Source: Fibrobacter sp. (GTDB lineage: Bacteria > Fibrobacterota > Fibrobacteria > Fibrobacterales > Fibrobacteraceae). From it: a stretch of 64,000 bases of DNA. The stretch spans positions 1 to 64,000 of the forward strand of contig JAFXRC010000013.1 in the NCBI GenBank assembly GCA_017526585.1, written 5' to 3'. Of this stretch, positions 1 to 8,746 are shown one piece after another. Position 1 is the first letter of the stretch; each line of letters opens with the position of its first letter. Both the position numbers and the translations under genes were made by a program. Under the pieces are notes generated by a model. It was not told the DNA's origin. It did not search any database and saw only the letters and a list, made by a program, of their open reading frames with translations.

Positions 1-1
1 A

Positions 2-469
<468 letters not shown>

Positions 470-494
470 TTTTCGAAGAAAATTACCACTCTAA

Positions 495-531
495 AAAGTC
501 CTCGGATTCGCAAGAACCGGGGGCTTTTTTT
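495..531 (+). terminator. Intrinsic terminator after gdhA
   Basis: An 11-bp stem (495-505 with 517-527, two G-U pairs) closes an 11-nt loop and runs into a T tract at 525-531. It lies 25 bases after the gdhA stop. Confidence 0.85.
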
Positions 532-600
532 GTATGAAAAGTCCATGTTGGCTTGTCTTTTGTCTGTATTTGAGTATATATTGGAAGGAGAGAGGCGATA

Positions 601-2607
601 ATGAGATTCTTTGCGGCTGTATTAGTGTTTCTTTTGTGCGGGTCGGTGCTTGCACATGTGAATCCTATGCCTGATTTCAAGGATAAGCGTGATGGTCGAG
701 TTTATAAGACGGTTCTGATAGGGGATCAGCGCTGGTTTGCGGAGAATCTGCGATTCAAAATTAAGGGCAGCTGGTGCTACGACAAAAGGGACTACAACTG
801 CGACACCTATGGCAGGCTTTACGACTGGTCCATGGCGATGAGCTTGGTTGATTATTACAACTGGCATTCCATCAAGAAGATGAAACAGCGTGTTCACGAT
901 GTCTGTCCTTCGGGATGGCATGTTCCCACCAACAAGGATTGGAAAAAGCTGAAGTACTATGTCGGCAAGAAGGGGAAAAGCGACGGTGTGGGTATCAGTC
1001 TGAAATCGCCTGATCACTGGGAGCGCGAACTTCGTTTGCCTGCGGGTTCCGATGAATTTGGCTTTAACGCAATTCCTGCCGGCGAAAAGCAGCAGTATAA
1101 TGGCTTCATGGATTTGGGACATTCGGCGCAGTTCTGGTCGTCTACGGAAATTGACGATGGAGGTGCGTATTTCTGGAGCCTCATGTACGATTCCAGGACA
1201 TTCGACAAGGTGTATGCGGGAAAGGATGATGGCGTCTCTATTCGTTGCGTTGAAGACCGCCTGTATGAAATCAAGGAACCGCCTCCGCCGCCACCGAAAA
1301 TTATTCCGCAGGTGGTCAAGGTGCAAAACAAAGAAGTACAGACAATCCATATCGGAGATCAAGTATGGATGGTCAAGAATTTGAATGAAAAGGTGCCCGG
1401 TAGCTATTGCTACGAAAACAAGGAAGAAAATTGCGAGAAATATGGGCGCCTGTATACCTGGACTGCGGCGATGAAAATTGATGAGCGCTTTGTTAATGTC
1501 GAGGCGAAGGATTCGATTTCAAAGCGGCGCCCCAGGGGTATTTGCCCGAATGGTTGGCATGTTCCGACGGCTCTTGATTTTTATAGACTCAGTACCTACT
1601 TGAAAGACATTGACGATGCAGTCGGAGTTGGAACGAACTTGCGTTCTCGTGAAGGCTGGCAAGAAAGTGAACTCGCGCTCTTGGGCGAAGATGGCTTTGG
1701 CTTCTCTGCCTTAGCGGGTGGCCTGCGCGATTCTCTGGATTCGACGAGCTTTAGCGGACTCGGTTTCTTTACCGCGTTCTGGGCTGGTACCGAAGGGGAC
1801 TCTGCGCGAGCCTTGGCGTGGCGACTCTCATACGATGACGACGACTTTGTGATGGATTCCAGCATGAAGAGCCGAGCCCTTGCGGTGCGCTGTCTGTTGA
1901 ATCCGCCGGACGATGATGAAATTTATGATAGCACGTCGATTTACGACAAGCGAGATGAAAATAGGTATAAGACGGTTGCGATAGGGGATGATTTCTGGAT
2001 GGCGGAAAATCTTCGTTTTGCGGCTCCAGGAAGTTTCTGTTACGATGACAAGGATATCCGTTGTCGCAATTACGGACGCCTTTATCCGTGGGCTGTGGCG
2101 ATGCGTCTTCCGGAGGATTTTATTGAAAATTCAATGGACAGTGTTTCGCAGAATTCAGTCATCGAAGAGCATCAGGGAATTTGCCCCGATGGTTGGCATA
2201 TTCCGAGAAAAGATGAATGGACTCGCCTTGGACAGTTTGCGGTAAACAAGCGGAAGGGCTTGGCTGCTGCGCTCAAGAGTCGAGATGGATGGGCGCAAGG
2301 GGATCTCGCGAAAAACAACAACGCGAGTGGATTCAATGCGTTGCCGGCAGGGATTCGTTTCGGCAATGACGGAGAATTCGCGGAGCTAGGAACGAGTACA
2401 TACTTCTGGGCAGCCGAAGGCGGTGGAGGTATGGGGGCGGTTTACTGGTATGTTGTCAACAATAAAGACGACTTTAAGGCGGAGGAGGATTTTGATAAGA
2501 ACGCTGTCTCGCTCCGTTGTGTTAAGAACAAATTAATTCCTGAACCAGAGGTAAAGGCGGATTCGGCTGTAAAAGCGGACTCGGTCAGCACCCCTCAGGA
2601 GCAATAG
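601..2607 (+). CDS. Secreted protein with three tandem FISUMP (Fib_succ_major) domains
   Basis: This is a 668-residue protein with a Sec signal peptide (MRFFAAVLVFLLCGSVLA) but no lipobox, so it is probably periplasmic or exported. It carries three copies of the F. succinogenes major paralogous domain, roughly at residues 23-218, 240-430 and 448-640. Each copy follows the family order: DKRD/GRxYKT, WMVKNL or MAENL, SxCYD...C..YGRLY.W, CP.GWHVP, FGF.A.PAG, W..(T/S)E and a closing (V/L)RC. A proline stretch (EPPPPPPK) links domains 1 and 2. The C-terminus is a charged Lys/Asp/Val tail. The start is supported by GGAAGGAGAG upstream. The domain has no established biochemical function, so none is assigned. 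Monocistronic, between two terminators. Confidence 0.88.
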   Translation: MRFFAAVLVFLLCGSVLAHVNPMPDFKDKRDGRVYKTVLIGDQRWFAENLRFKIKGSWCYDKRDYNCDTYGRLYDWSMAMSLVDYYNWHSIKKMKQRVHDVCPSGWHVPTNKDWKKLKYYVGKKGKSDGVGISLKSPDHWERELRLPAGSDEFGFNAIPAGEKQQYNGFMDLGHSAQFWSSTEIDDGGAYFWSLMYDSRTFDKVYAGKDDGVSIRCVEDRLYEIKEPPPPPPKIIPQVVKVQNKEVQTIHIGDQVWMVKNLNEKVPGSYCYENKEENCEKYGRLYTWTAAMKIDERFVNVEAKDSISKRRPRGICPNGWHVPTALDFYRLSTYLKDIDDAVGVGTNLRSREGWQESELALLGEDGFGFSALAGGLRDSLDSTSFSGLGFFTAFWAGTEGDSARALAWRLSYDDDDFVMDSSMKSRALAVRCLLNPPDDDEIYDSTSIYDKRDENRYKTVAIGDDFWMAENLRFAAPGSFCYDDKDIRCRNYGRLYPWAVAMRLPEDFIENSMDSVSQNSVIEEHQGICPDGWHIPRKDEWTRLGQFAVNKRKGLAAALKSRDGWAQGDLAKNNNASGFNALPAGIRFGNDGEFAELGTSTYFWAAEGGGGMGAVYWYVVNNKDDFKAEEDFDKNAVSLRCVKNKLIPEPEVKADSAVKADSVSTPQEQ

Positions 2608-2616
2608 AATTACAGC

Positions 2617-2647
2617 AAAAGCCCCGGACTCAAATCCGGGGCCTTTT
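2617..2647. terminator. Bidirectional terminator between the FISUMP gene and trpB2
   Basis: Near-perfect stem AAAAGCCCCGGA / TCCGGGGCCTTTT with a short loop. It is A-rich on one side and T-rich on the other, so it can serve both convergent genes. Confidence 0.85.
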
Positions 2648-2691
2648 CAGTTCTGAAAGATCCCCGCTCGGAGGCGAGGATGACACCATAA

Positions 2692-4074
2692 TTAGCCGAT
2701 CTGCGGAAGCTGAGCGAGGCTCTTGGCGATGTCCTCATCCGTCGGGATGTAGTCGGCCATTTCGCCATCGTTGAACTTCTGGTAAGCGACCATGTCGAAG
2801 TAACCCGTGCCGGTGAGGCCGAACACGATGTTCTTGGCCTGACCGGATTCCTTGCACTTGAGAGCTTCGTCAATCGTCGCGCGGATAGCATGGCTGGATT
2901 CCGGAGCCGGGAGAATGCCTTCGGTCTGGGCGAAGAGCTTGGCGGCTTCGAACACCTTGGTCTGTTCCACGGACGTTGCACGCATCAGACCCTGATCGTA
3001 GAGTTCAGAGAGAATGCTGCTCATGCCGTGGTAGCGGAGGCCACCGGCGTGGTTGGCAGACGGAATGAAGCTGGAGCCCAGCGTGTACATCTTGGCGAGC
3101 GGGCAAACCTTGCCGGTATCGCAGAAGTCGTAGGCATACTTGCCGCGAGTGAAGCTCGGGCAGCTTGCCGGTTCCACAGCGAGAATGTCGTAGTCGGCTT
3201 CGCCACGGAGCTTTTCGCCGACGAACGGGCTAATAAGACCGCCGAGGTTAGAACCACCGCCGGCGCAACCGATAATGAGGTCGGCCTTCACGCCGAGCTT
3301 GTCGAGAGCGGCCTTCGTTTCGAGACCGATCACGGACTGGTGCAGCAACACCTGGTTCAGCACGGAACCGAGAACGTAGCGGTAACCCGGCTGCTTCACG
3401 GCGGCTTCCACGGCTTCAGAAATGGCGCAGCCGAGGCTACCCGTGGTGCCCGGGAATTCGGCGTTGATCTTCTTGCCGATTTCGGTGGTCATGGAAGGCG
3501 ACGGGGTCACGCTTGCACCGTAGGTGCGCATGACTTCGCGGCGGAACGGCTTCTGTTCGTAAGAAACCTTCACCATGTAAACCTGGCAGTCCAGTCCGAA
3601 GAAGGCGGTGGACATCGAAAGAGCCGTGCCCCACTGGCCAGCACCCGTTTCGGTAGTAACACCCTTGAGACCCTGCTTCTTGGCGTAGTAGGCCTGAGCG
3701 ATAGCGGAGTTCAGCTTGTGGCTGCCCGAGGTGTTGTTTCCTTCGAACTTGTAGTAGATGTGTGCCGGAGTGCCGAGTGCCTGTTCAAGGAAGTAGGCGC
3801 GAACGAGCGGAGAGGGGCGGTACATCTTGTAGAAAGTGCGGATCTCTTCAGGAATTTCGATGTATGCGGTGTCGTTATCGAGTTCCTGCTTGATGAGTTC
3901 GTCGCAGAACACCGGCTGCAAGTCTTCGAACGTGACCGGCTTGCCGGTTGCCGGATTCAGGAGCGGTGCGGGCTTTTTCTTCATGTCGGCACGGACGTTG
4001 TACCATGCTTTCGGGAGTTCGTCTTCTTTAAGGTAAGTCTTGACCGGACCTTCAATCTTGAGCGAGTTTCTCAT
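2692..4074 (-). CDS. trpB: Tryptophan synthase beta-like PLP enzyme (TrpB2 type)
   Basis: This is a 460-residue pyridoxal-phosphate enzyme condensing indole and serine to tryptophan. It belongs to the TrpB2 subfamily: longer than classic TrpB, with an N-terminal extension (RADMKKKPAPLLNPATGKPV) before the RPSPLVRAYFLEQALG substrate loop. The PLP lysine lies in NNTSGSHKLNSA, the catalytic acid in TTETGAGQWGTA, and the phosphate-binding glycines in IGCAGGGSNLGG. The ATG at 4074 is chosen because AAGGAAAA lies directly upstream and the TrpB2 N-terminus starts here; an upstream in-frame alternative codon adds only 13 unlikely residues. No trpA or other trp gene adjoins it, as is common for TrpB2, so it may scavenge indole. 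Confidence 0.92.
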   Translation of the reverse strand: MRNSLKIEGPVKTYLKEDELPKAWYNVRADMKKKPAPLLNPATGKPVTFEDLQPVFCDELIKQELDNDTAYIEIPEEIRTFYKMYRPSPLVRAYFLEQALGTPAHIYYKFEGNNTSGSHKLNSAIAQAYYAKKQGLKGVTTETGAGQWGTALSMSTAFFGLDCQVYMVKVSYEQKPFRREVMRTYGASVTPSPSMTTEIGKKINAEFPGTTGSLGCAISEAVEAAVKQPGYRYVLGSVLNQVLLHQSVIGLETKAALDKLGVKADLIIGCAGGGSNLGGLISPFVGEKLRGEADYDILAVEPASCPSFTRGKYAYDFCDTGKVCPLAKMYTLGSSFIPSANHAGGLRYHGMSSILSELYDQGLMRATSVEQTKVFEAAKLFAQTEGILPAPESSHAIRATIDEALKCKESGQAKNIVFGLTGTGYFDMVAYQKFNDGEMADYIPTDEDIAKSLAQLPQIG

Positions 4075-4192
4075 ATATTTTCCTTTTTTGCGGTTCGCCA
4101 GGGGCGCAACCAAAATTTTGCCCTAACAATATAAAAAAAAACGAGTGTAGCCCAATGAGGTTGTTCTCGCCAAGTTGTTTAATTTGGAATAG

Positions 4193-4220
4193 TTGACAGG
4201 AAAAGTTTTTTTAGTATATT
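4193..4220 (+). promoter_or_regulatory. Sigma-70-type promoter of the 56-residue ORF
   Basis: TTGACA at 4193-4198, a 16-nt spacer, then TATATT at 4215-4220. The expected transcription start falls on or next to the A of the ATG at 4227, so the mRNA is predicted to be leaderless. Confidence 0.7.
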
Positions 4221-4226
4221 CAAAGT

Positions 4227-4397
4227 ATGGCTATCAATCATAACCTATTTACTGGGCAGACGGAACTGGCAGGGGAGGTCCGCGTGTCGCATGCTGGCGA
4301 GGGCGTAAAAACGCTCCCGGTCCACAGCGGTAAGAAATTCATTCGACTGCACCCGCATTCTAGAAAGCCGAATCATAAACAGACCAAAGAAGTATGA
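4227..4397 (+). CDS. Small hypothetical protein (56 residues)
   Basis: The ORF runs from ATG 4227 to TGA 4397. It encodes a basic, His-rich 56-residue peptide starting MAINHNLFTGQTELAGEVRV and ending in a cluster of Lys/His (IRLHPHSRKPNHKQTKEV). It is supported by a near-consensus promoter immediately upstream and a terminator hairpin about 45 bases downstream. There is no Shine-Dalgarno sequence; the promoter geometry predicts a leaderless transcript. No transmembrane segment, signal peptide or recognised domain is visible. It could be a real small protein or the coding-like part of a small RNA. I do not recognise a family. Confidence 0.55.
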   Translation: MAINHNLFTGQTELAGEVRVSHAGEGVKTLPVHSGKKFIRLHPHSRKPNHKQTKEV

Positions 4398-4441
4398 GTA
4401 CTCCAAAAGGATTAATCAGTCTTTGGTTTATCTTTTAATTG

Positions 4442-4470
4442 AAAACACCTCGATTCTCCGGGGTGTTTTT
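4442..4470. terminator. Intrinsic terminator between the small ORF and ogt
   Basis: AAAACACC (4442-4449) pairs with GGTGTTTT (4462-4469) across a 12-nt loop that can pair further. It is flanked by A and T tracts, so it could serve both convergent genes. Confidence 0.75.
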
Positions 4471-4486
4471 TACAAATTATGAAAAC

Positions 4487-5032
4487 TTACTCTAATAAGA
4501 GTTCCTGCGGGATTGCGCCTTCGATAACGAGGAGACGCCGCTTGAGGTCGAGCCCCAGGGCGTAGCCGACTAGGCTTCCGCCCTTGCCCACCACGCGATG
4601 GCAGGGGAGGATAATCTGTAGCGGGTTCGCGCGGAGGGCGGCGCCCACGGCACGCGTGGCGCGGGGCTCTCCAACTGCTTCGGCCACCTGCTGGTAGGTG
4701 CGCGTTTCTCCGTAGGGAATCTCGGCGATGGCCTCCCAGACTTTTTGCTGGAATTCGGTGCCGTACACCTTGAGCGGGAGCGAAAATTCGTGAAGCTTTC
4801 CGGCTAGGTACAGGTTCAATTGCTGTACGGCCTTGCGGTAAGCGTGAGCCACCGTCGAAGATAAAGTTTGAACTACATCCGGTTCGGCATAGGCGCAGGC
4901 CTGCACGGAACTCGGAACGCCTTCTCCTGTATAGCGCAAGCTACACAGCTTGGATTTTTCGAACACGAAAGTCCACTGCCCCCACAAGTTGCGGTGCGCA
5001 ATCGTCGTGAATCTTGAATCCGAGAAGTTCAT
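4487..5032 (-). CDS. ogt: Methylated-DNA--protein-cysteine S-methyltransferase
   Basis: This is a 181-residue suicide repair protein that transfers the alkyl group of O6-alkylguanine in DNA to its own cysteine. The acceptor is Cys144 in the invariant PCHRV motif. Upstream, GTEFQQKVWEAIAEIPYGETRTY forms the DNA-binding helix-turn-helix start, and RAVGAALRANP supplies the arginine finger region. It lacks an Ada-type N-terminal domain, so it is the Ogt form. The ATG at 5032 has no Shine-Dalgarno; TATATT lies exactly 6 nt before it. It is transcribed divergently from the Mur ligase gene across 46 bases. Confidence 0.93.
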   Translation of the reverse strand: MNFSDSRFTTIAHRNLWGQWTFVFEKSKLCSLRYTGEGVPSSVQACAYAEPDVVQTLSSTVAHAYRKAVQQLNLYLAGKLHEFSLPLKVYGTEFQQKVWEAIAEIPYGETRTYQQVAEAVGEPRATRAVGAALRANPLQIILPCHRVVGKGGSLVGYALGLDLKRRLLVIEGAIPQELLLE

Positions 5033-5038
5033 GGTATG

Positions 5039-5044
5039 AATATA
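5039..5044 (-). promoter_or_regulatory. -10 element of ogt, predicted leaderless
   Basis: On the minus strand TATATT is followed by 6 nt (CATACC) and the ATG of ogt. No clear -35 box is seen. Confidence 0.5.
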
Positions 5045-5078
5045 TAATTTTATTCTCTATTTTACTAATTTTCCCTAC

Positions 5079-6494
5079 ATGGAAAGTTACTTTTTTATCG
5101 GTGTTGCGGGCGTGGGCATGAGTGCCATTGCCCAGTATCTTGTTGGCAAGGGTGTCGCTGTTAGCGGTTCGGACCGCCAGTTCGGTGCAGAAGAAAAGCC
5201 TCTTGTAATGAGTCTGCTTCAGGAGTGTGGAGTCTTGTGCTTTCCGCAGGATGGCTCTGGCGTTGTAACGGGGCTTACTGCCGTGGTGGTGAGTACCGCC
5301 ATCGAAGACACGAACCCAGACCTCAAGCGTGCCAAAGAACTCGGAATCCCGGTGATGCACCGCAGCGAAATGCTTGCGAAGATTTCGAAGGAAGCAAAGA
5401 CAATTGCTGTTTCGGGCACCAGTGGAAAGTCGACCGTGACCGCGATGATTTATCATATTCTGCAATACGCTGGACTTCAGCCTTCCGTGATGACGGGTGC
5501 CGGTCTCGTAAACTTGCAGAAAGAAGGTAAAATCGGTAACGCCGTTTCGGGTAAGGGCGAGTGGCTCGTGGTCGAAGCGGACGAAAGCGACGGAACGCTC
5601 GTGCGCTACGAACCTGAAATAGGCTTGATTTTGAATGTGGACAAGGACCACAAGGAATTGAGCGAACTCCAGGAAATCTTCCTCAAGTTCAGCCACAACA
5701 TTTTGGACAACGGCAAAATTCTGATCGTGAACGACGCGCATCCGCTCGCCAAGAAATTCAGCGCCGGTCGTGAATTTGACTTCGGCTTTGAAAATTATGT
5801 GGGCGTGCAGGGCACGGACTTCAAGTCCGTTGGGACCTCGATTCAGTTCCGTGTGCGCCACGAAGCCGAACTCGTAAAGTTTGTTGTGCCGCTTCCGGGT
5901 AAGCACAATATGGAAAACGCGCTGGCCGCAACGGCTGCCGCCCTCCGCGCCGGAGTCTCGCTCCATACGTGCGCCGACGCCCTCGCGACATTCCCCGGCG
6001 TGTTCCGCCGTCATCAGATCCTCGGAACATTCAATGGTGTGACTCTCGTAGACGACTTCGCCCACAATCCGGCGAAAATCGCTGCTAGCATCAGGAGCGC
6101 CCAGGACTTTACTGATGGGCGCGTCATCGCCTGGTTCCAGCCGCATGGCTTTGGCCCGACGCGCTTCCTCCGCAAAGACCTGGTCGAATTTATCGCGAAG
6201 ACGCTCCGCCCCAAGGACTTTGCGGACGACCGTGAAAACGACGTGATGTTCTTCAGCCAGATCTACTATGCAGGCGGCACCGTCACCCGCGACATCAGTG
6301 CCGGTGACCTCGCCGACGACTTGCTCCTCAAGGGCTGCGAAGCCATCTACATCGCCGACCGCAACGAATGCGCCAAGAAAATGGTGGAATACGCCCAACC
6401 TGGCGACACGATTCTGCTGATGGGTGCGCGAGATCCGAGTCTACAGAATTACGCTCAATATGTGCAGAAGTTGTTAGAAGACGAGCCGATGTAA
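5079..6494 (+). CDS. Mur ligase family protein, MurC/Mpl-like
   Basis: This is a 471-residue ATP-dependent amide ligase of the MurC/Mpl branch, which joins an amino acid or peptide to UDP-N-acetylmuramate in peptidoglycan synthesis or recycling. Visible features are the N-terminal UDP-binding Rossmann motif FIGVAGVGMSAIA, the P-loop GTSGKST near residues 114-120 (MurC and Mpl normally have GTHGKTT), the VEADESDGT motif, LPGKHNMENALAA, and the C-terminal DDFAHNPAKI, where MurC has DDYAHHP. These deviations suggest a specialised paralog rather than the essential MurC, most simply Mpl-type recycling. It is not in a mur/dcw cluster; neighbours are ogt and agmatine genes. The substrate amino acid or peptide cannot be read from sequence. 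Confidence 0.78.
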   Translation: MESYFFIGVAGVGMSAIAQYLVGKGVAVSGSDRQFGAEEKPLVMSLLQECGVLCFPQDGSGVVTGLTAVVVSTAIEDTNPDLKRAKELGIPVMHRSEMLAKISKEAKTIAVSGTSGKSTVTAMIYHILQYAGLQPSVMTGAGLVNLQKEGKIGNAVSGKGEWLVVEADESDGTLVRYEPEIGLILNVDKDHKELSELQEIFLKFSHNILDNGKILIVNDAHPLAKKFSAGREFDFGFENYVGVQGTDFKSVGTSIQFRVRHEAELVKFVVPLPGKHNMENALAATAAALRAGVSLHTCADALATFPGVFRRHQILGTFNGVTLVDDFAHNPAKIAASIRSAQDFTDGRVIAWFQPHGFGPTRFLRKDLVEFIAKTLRPKDFADDRENDVMFFSQIYYAGGTVTRDISAGDLADDLLLKGCEAIYIADRNECAKKMVEYAQPGDTILLMGARDPSLQNYAQYVQKLLEDEPM

Positions 6495-6499
6495 GTTTC

Positions 6500-6594
6500 C
6501 TAATGTCATCCCCGACTTGGTCGGGGATCTTCTCTTGTATGAACATTATTTAGATAGAAAAGGTGATGCCGGCTCGGAGGCCGGCATGACAACT
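6500..6594. repeat. Two tandem palindromic repeats of the GTCATC family
   Basis: Hairpin one (about 6502-6530) reads GTCATCCCCGAC...GTCGGGGATCT. Hairpin two (about 6567-6592) reads GATGCCGGCTC...GAGGCCGGCATGAC in the opposite orientation. They may also act as terminators for the Mur ligase. The rest of 6595-6679 holds nothing else I recognise except a short AAGGC/GCCTT hairpin next to the aguA stop. Confidence 0.65.
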
Positions 6595-6679
6595 TAAGAC
6601 CTTTTGGGACCGGGCGGCCTTCGCAACTCCGAGCTGGGGCCCCTCCCGCATTATGAAAAAAGAATGTTAAGGCCACGCC

Positions 6680-7705
6680 TTATAAACACTCATGCTTGCT
6701 CATGCAATGCAGGCTGCCGCCCTCTTCAATCACAGTGCGGCAATCCAACCCGATGACCTTACGGTCTGGGTACACACTTTCAAAGTAAGCCTTCGCCTTC
6801 GCGTCGTTCGGAGACTTGTACTTCGGAAAAATCAGCGCGCCATTCACATAAATGAAGTTCATGTAGCTGGCCGGCAAAATCTGACCGTCGTCAAGCTTGC
6901 GCTGCGGCGGAAGCGGTAAAGTGTCGACCTTGGCCTTCTTGCCATAATGGCTCTTGAGCCAGGTTTCAATCAGGTACTTCGCTTCGGTCAGAATAATATT
7001 GTTCGGAGAGCGCTTATCGGTCGCTTCGCACATCACGATGCGGTCTTTCGCCACAAAACGAGCCACGTTGTCGATGTGGCCGTCGGTGTGGTCGCCGTGT
7101 AAACCGTGGGGGAGCACCAGCATGTCGCGGAGTCCAAATGCCTTGCAAAGAGCCTTGACTACATTCTTAAGGTCCTTCGCATCATTACGGTTCTTACCCG
7201 TTAGGCAATCCAGTGTGGTAATGCCGAGTCCATCGCCATTGACTTCGATGGCGCCACCTTCGAAAATGTAGGGGACGCTTTCGCCCTTCTTGTATTCGAA
7301 AATATCGGCAATGCGTGCGGGAATTTGGTTGTCGTTTTTCCAAGGCGGAAATTTTGCGCCCCAGGCGTTAAAGACGGTTTCAGAAACAATTGTTTCCTTT
7401 CCTTTCTTCAAGAAGAAAGGACCGTAATCGCGAATCCAGATGTCGTCTGTCTTAATGGTAATGAAACTCGCGGGATAAGGACGGTCTGCGACGGCGAATT
7501 TTTCTGGTGTCGTCAGAAAATCCTTTTTAGGAACCAGCACATTCACGGGCTGAAATTCGCTAATCGTGCGGATAAGTTCGATATAGAACTTGCGGATCAT
7601 TTCGCCGCGTTCGCCGTACCAGTTCTTTTTATTGTGCGGAAAAGCGAGCCACGTGGCAGCTTGATCTTCCCATTCAGCAGGATAACGTACAATTGCTTTC
7701 GTCAT
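6680..7705 (-). CDS. aguA: Agmatine deiminase
   Basis: This is a 341-residue enzyme of the porphyromonas-type peptidylarginine/agmatine deiminase family, hydrolysing agmatine to N-carbamoylputrescine and ammonia in the cytoplasm. Conserved blocks include WLAFPHNKKNW near the N-terminus, DDIWIRDYGPFF, the EGGAIEVNGDG segment, the catalytic HGDHTDGHIDN motif, and the nucleophile Cys334 in GGSLHCMSK. Length fits the family. The downstream gene aguB on the same strand performs the next step, so the two form a putrescine pathway, although a dispersed repeat lies between them. A TAAAAT sequence sits 5 nt before the ATG and there is no Shine-Dalgarno. Confidence 0.94.
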   Translation of the reverse strand: MTKAIVRYPAEWEDQAATWLAFPHNKKNWYGERGEMIRKFYIELIRTISEFQPVNVLVPKKDFLTTPEKFAVADRPYPASFITIKTDDIWIRDYGPFFLKKGKETIVSETVFNAWGAKFPPWKNDNQIPARIADIFEYKKGESVPYIFEGGAIEVNGDGLGITTLDCLTGKNRNDAKDLKNVVKALCKAFGLRDMLVLPHGLHGDHTDGHIDNVARFVAKDRIVMCEATDKRSPNNIILTEAKYLIETWLKSHYGKKAKVDTLPLPPQRKLDDGQILPASYMNFIYVNGALIFPKYKSPNDAKAKAYFESVYPDRKVIGLDCRTVIEEGGSLHCMSKHECL

Positions 7706-7728
7706 GATATATTTTAGCCTTAAATTTA

Positions 7729-7770
7729 TCTAGAGATCCTTCGACGCGCTTCGCTTGCTCAGGATGACAA
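7729..7770. repeat. Dispersed repeat, GTCATCCTGAGC family, inverted copy
   Basis: Read on the minus strand it is CTTGTCATCCTGAGCAAGCG followed by AAGCGCGTCGAAGGATCT. It matches the copies at 15838-15884 and 48882-48926. It lies between aguB and aguA. Confidence 0.7.
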
Positions 7771-7777
7771 GTTTTCT

Positions 7778-8644
7778 TTATTTGTCGCACCAGATTTTGA
7801 GAATGTCGCCATAGAGGTCTACGCGGCGGTCCCTAAAGTGCGGCCACCAGCGGCGATTTTCTTCGGTTTCCTTGAGGTCAATTTCCACAATGCTTGCGCC
7901 CAAGAAATCGGTGTCGTTCTTGTGAATGATGTAGCCATCGGGTGCCGCCACGAAAGACGTTCCCCAGAAGGTGAGTTCGCCTTCGGTACCGATGCGGTTT
8001 GCAGAAAGCACGAAGGTGCGGTTCGCAATCGCGTGTCCGCGCATCACCGTGACCCAGCTGTCCTGCTGGCGCGGGTAAATTTCGGCGGGTTCAGACTTCA
8101 TCCAACCGATGGCGGTGGGGTAGATGAGAATGTCAGCACCTTTCAAGCTCATAATGCGAGCGGCTTCAGGGAACCACTGGTCCCAGCAAATCAGCACGCC
8201 GAGCGTACCGGCACTAGTCTTGATGGGCTCAAATCCCGTGTCACCCGGAATAAAGTAGTACTTCTCGTAAAAGGCCGGGTCATCGGGAATGTGGCTCTTG
8301 CGGTAAAGGCCAGCAATGGATCCGTCACGTTCAAAAACGAATGCGCTGTTGTGGTAAATGCCGCGAGCACGCTTTTCGAAGAACGGGAAAACGATAACGG
8401 CGTTAATCTCTTTGGCAATGCCCTGCCACTGCTTGACGATTGCGCTATCTTTTTCGATGGCCATGTCAAAAAAGTCGGCATTTTCTTCGAAGGGGAAATA
8501 CGGCGTATGGAACATCTCGGGGAGAACGACTAGGTCGATTCCCTTGCCCTTGAGCGCAAGCGCCTGCTCCACGTACCACTGGTTATTGGTTTGGCTGTTG
8601 CCCGTCCACTTGCCCTGCAGTGTTGCTGTCTTGATTTTGTTCAT
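7778..8644 (-). CDS. aguB: N-carbamoylputrescine amidase
   Basis: This is a 288-residue nitrilase-superfamily amidohydrolase that converts N-carbamoylputrescine to putrescine, CO2 and ammonia. The catalytic triad is visible: Glu43 in VVLPEMF, Lys116 in YRKSHIP and Cys153 in LICWDQWFPE. The family-specific ending with RRWWPHFRDRR is typical of the plant/bacterial AguB branch. It lies upstream of aguA on the same strand, giving a two-enzyme arginine-decarboxylase-dependent putrescine route; no arginine decarboxylase gene lies in the window. The start has no Shine-Dalgarno; a weak TAAATT lies 6 nt upstream of the ATG. Confidence 0.93.
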   Translation of the reverse strand: MNKIKTATLQGKWTGNSQTNNQWYVEQALALKGKGIDLVVLPEMFHTPYFPFEENADFFDMAIEKDSAIVKQWQGIAKEINAVIVFPFFEKRARGIYHNSAFVFERDGSIAGLYRKSHIPDDPAFYEKYYFIPGDTGFEPIKTSAGTLGVLICWDQWFPEAARIMSLKGADILIYPTAIGWMKSEPAEIYPRQQDSWVTVMRGHAIANRTFVLSANRIGTEGELTFWGTSFVAAPDGYIIHKNDTDFLGASIVEIDLKETEENRRWWPHFRDRRVDLYGDILKIWCDK

Positions 8645-8746
8645 GGTCCAAATTTAGATTATTATTGTTCAATTTCAAGAACCAATAGTCTTCACTATTG
8701 ATAGAACTCGCGTTTAGAATTGGGTCATTTTCCGGATCGATCATAA

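Noticed and set aside
2890..4134. 414-codon plus-strand frame opposite trpB2
   Set aside because: Antisense shadow of a gene with clear PLP-enzyme motifs.
4941..6398. 485-codon minus-strand frame opposite the Mur ligase
   Set aside because: It overlaps both ogt and the Mur ligase gene, has no motif support, and the plus frame contains all Mur-ligase motifs.
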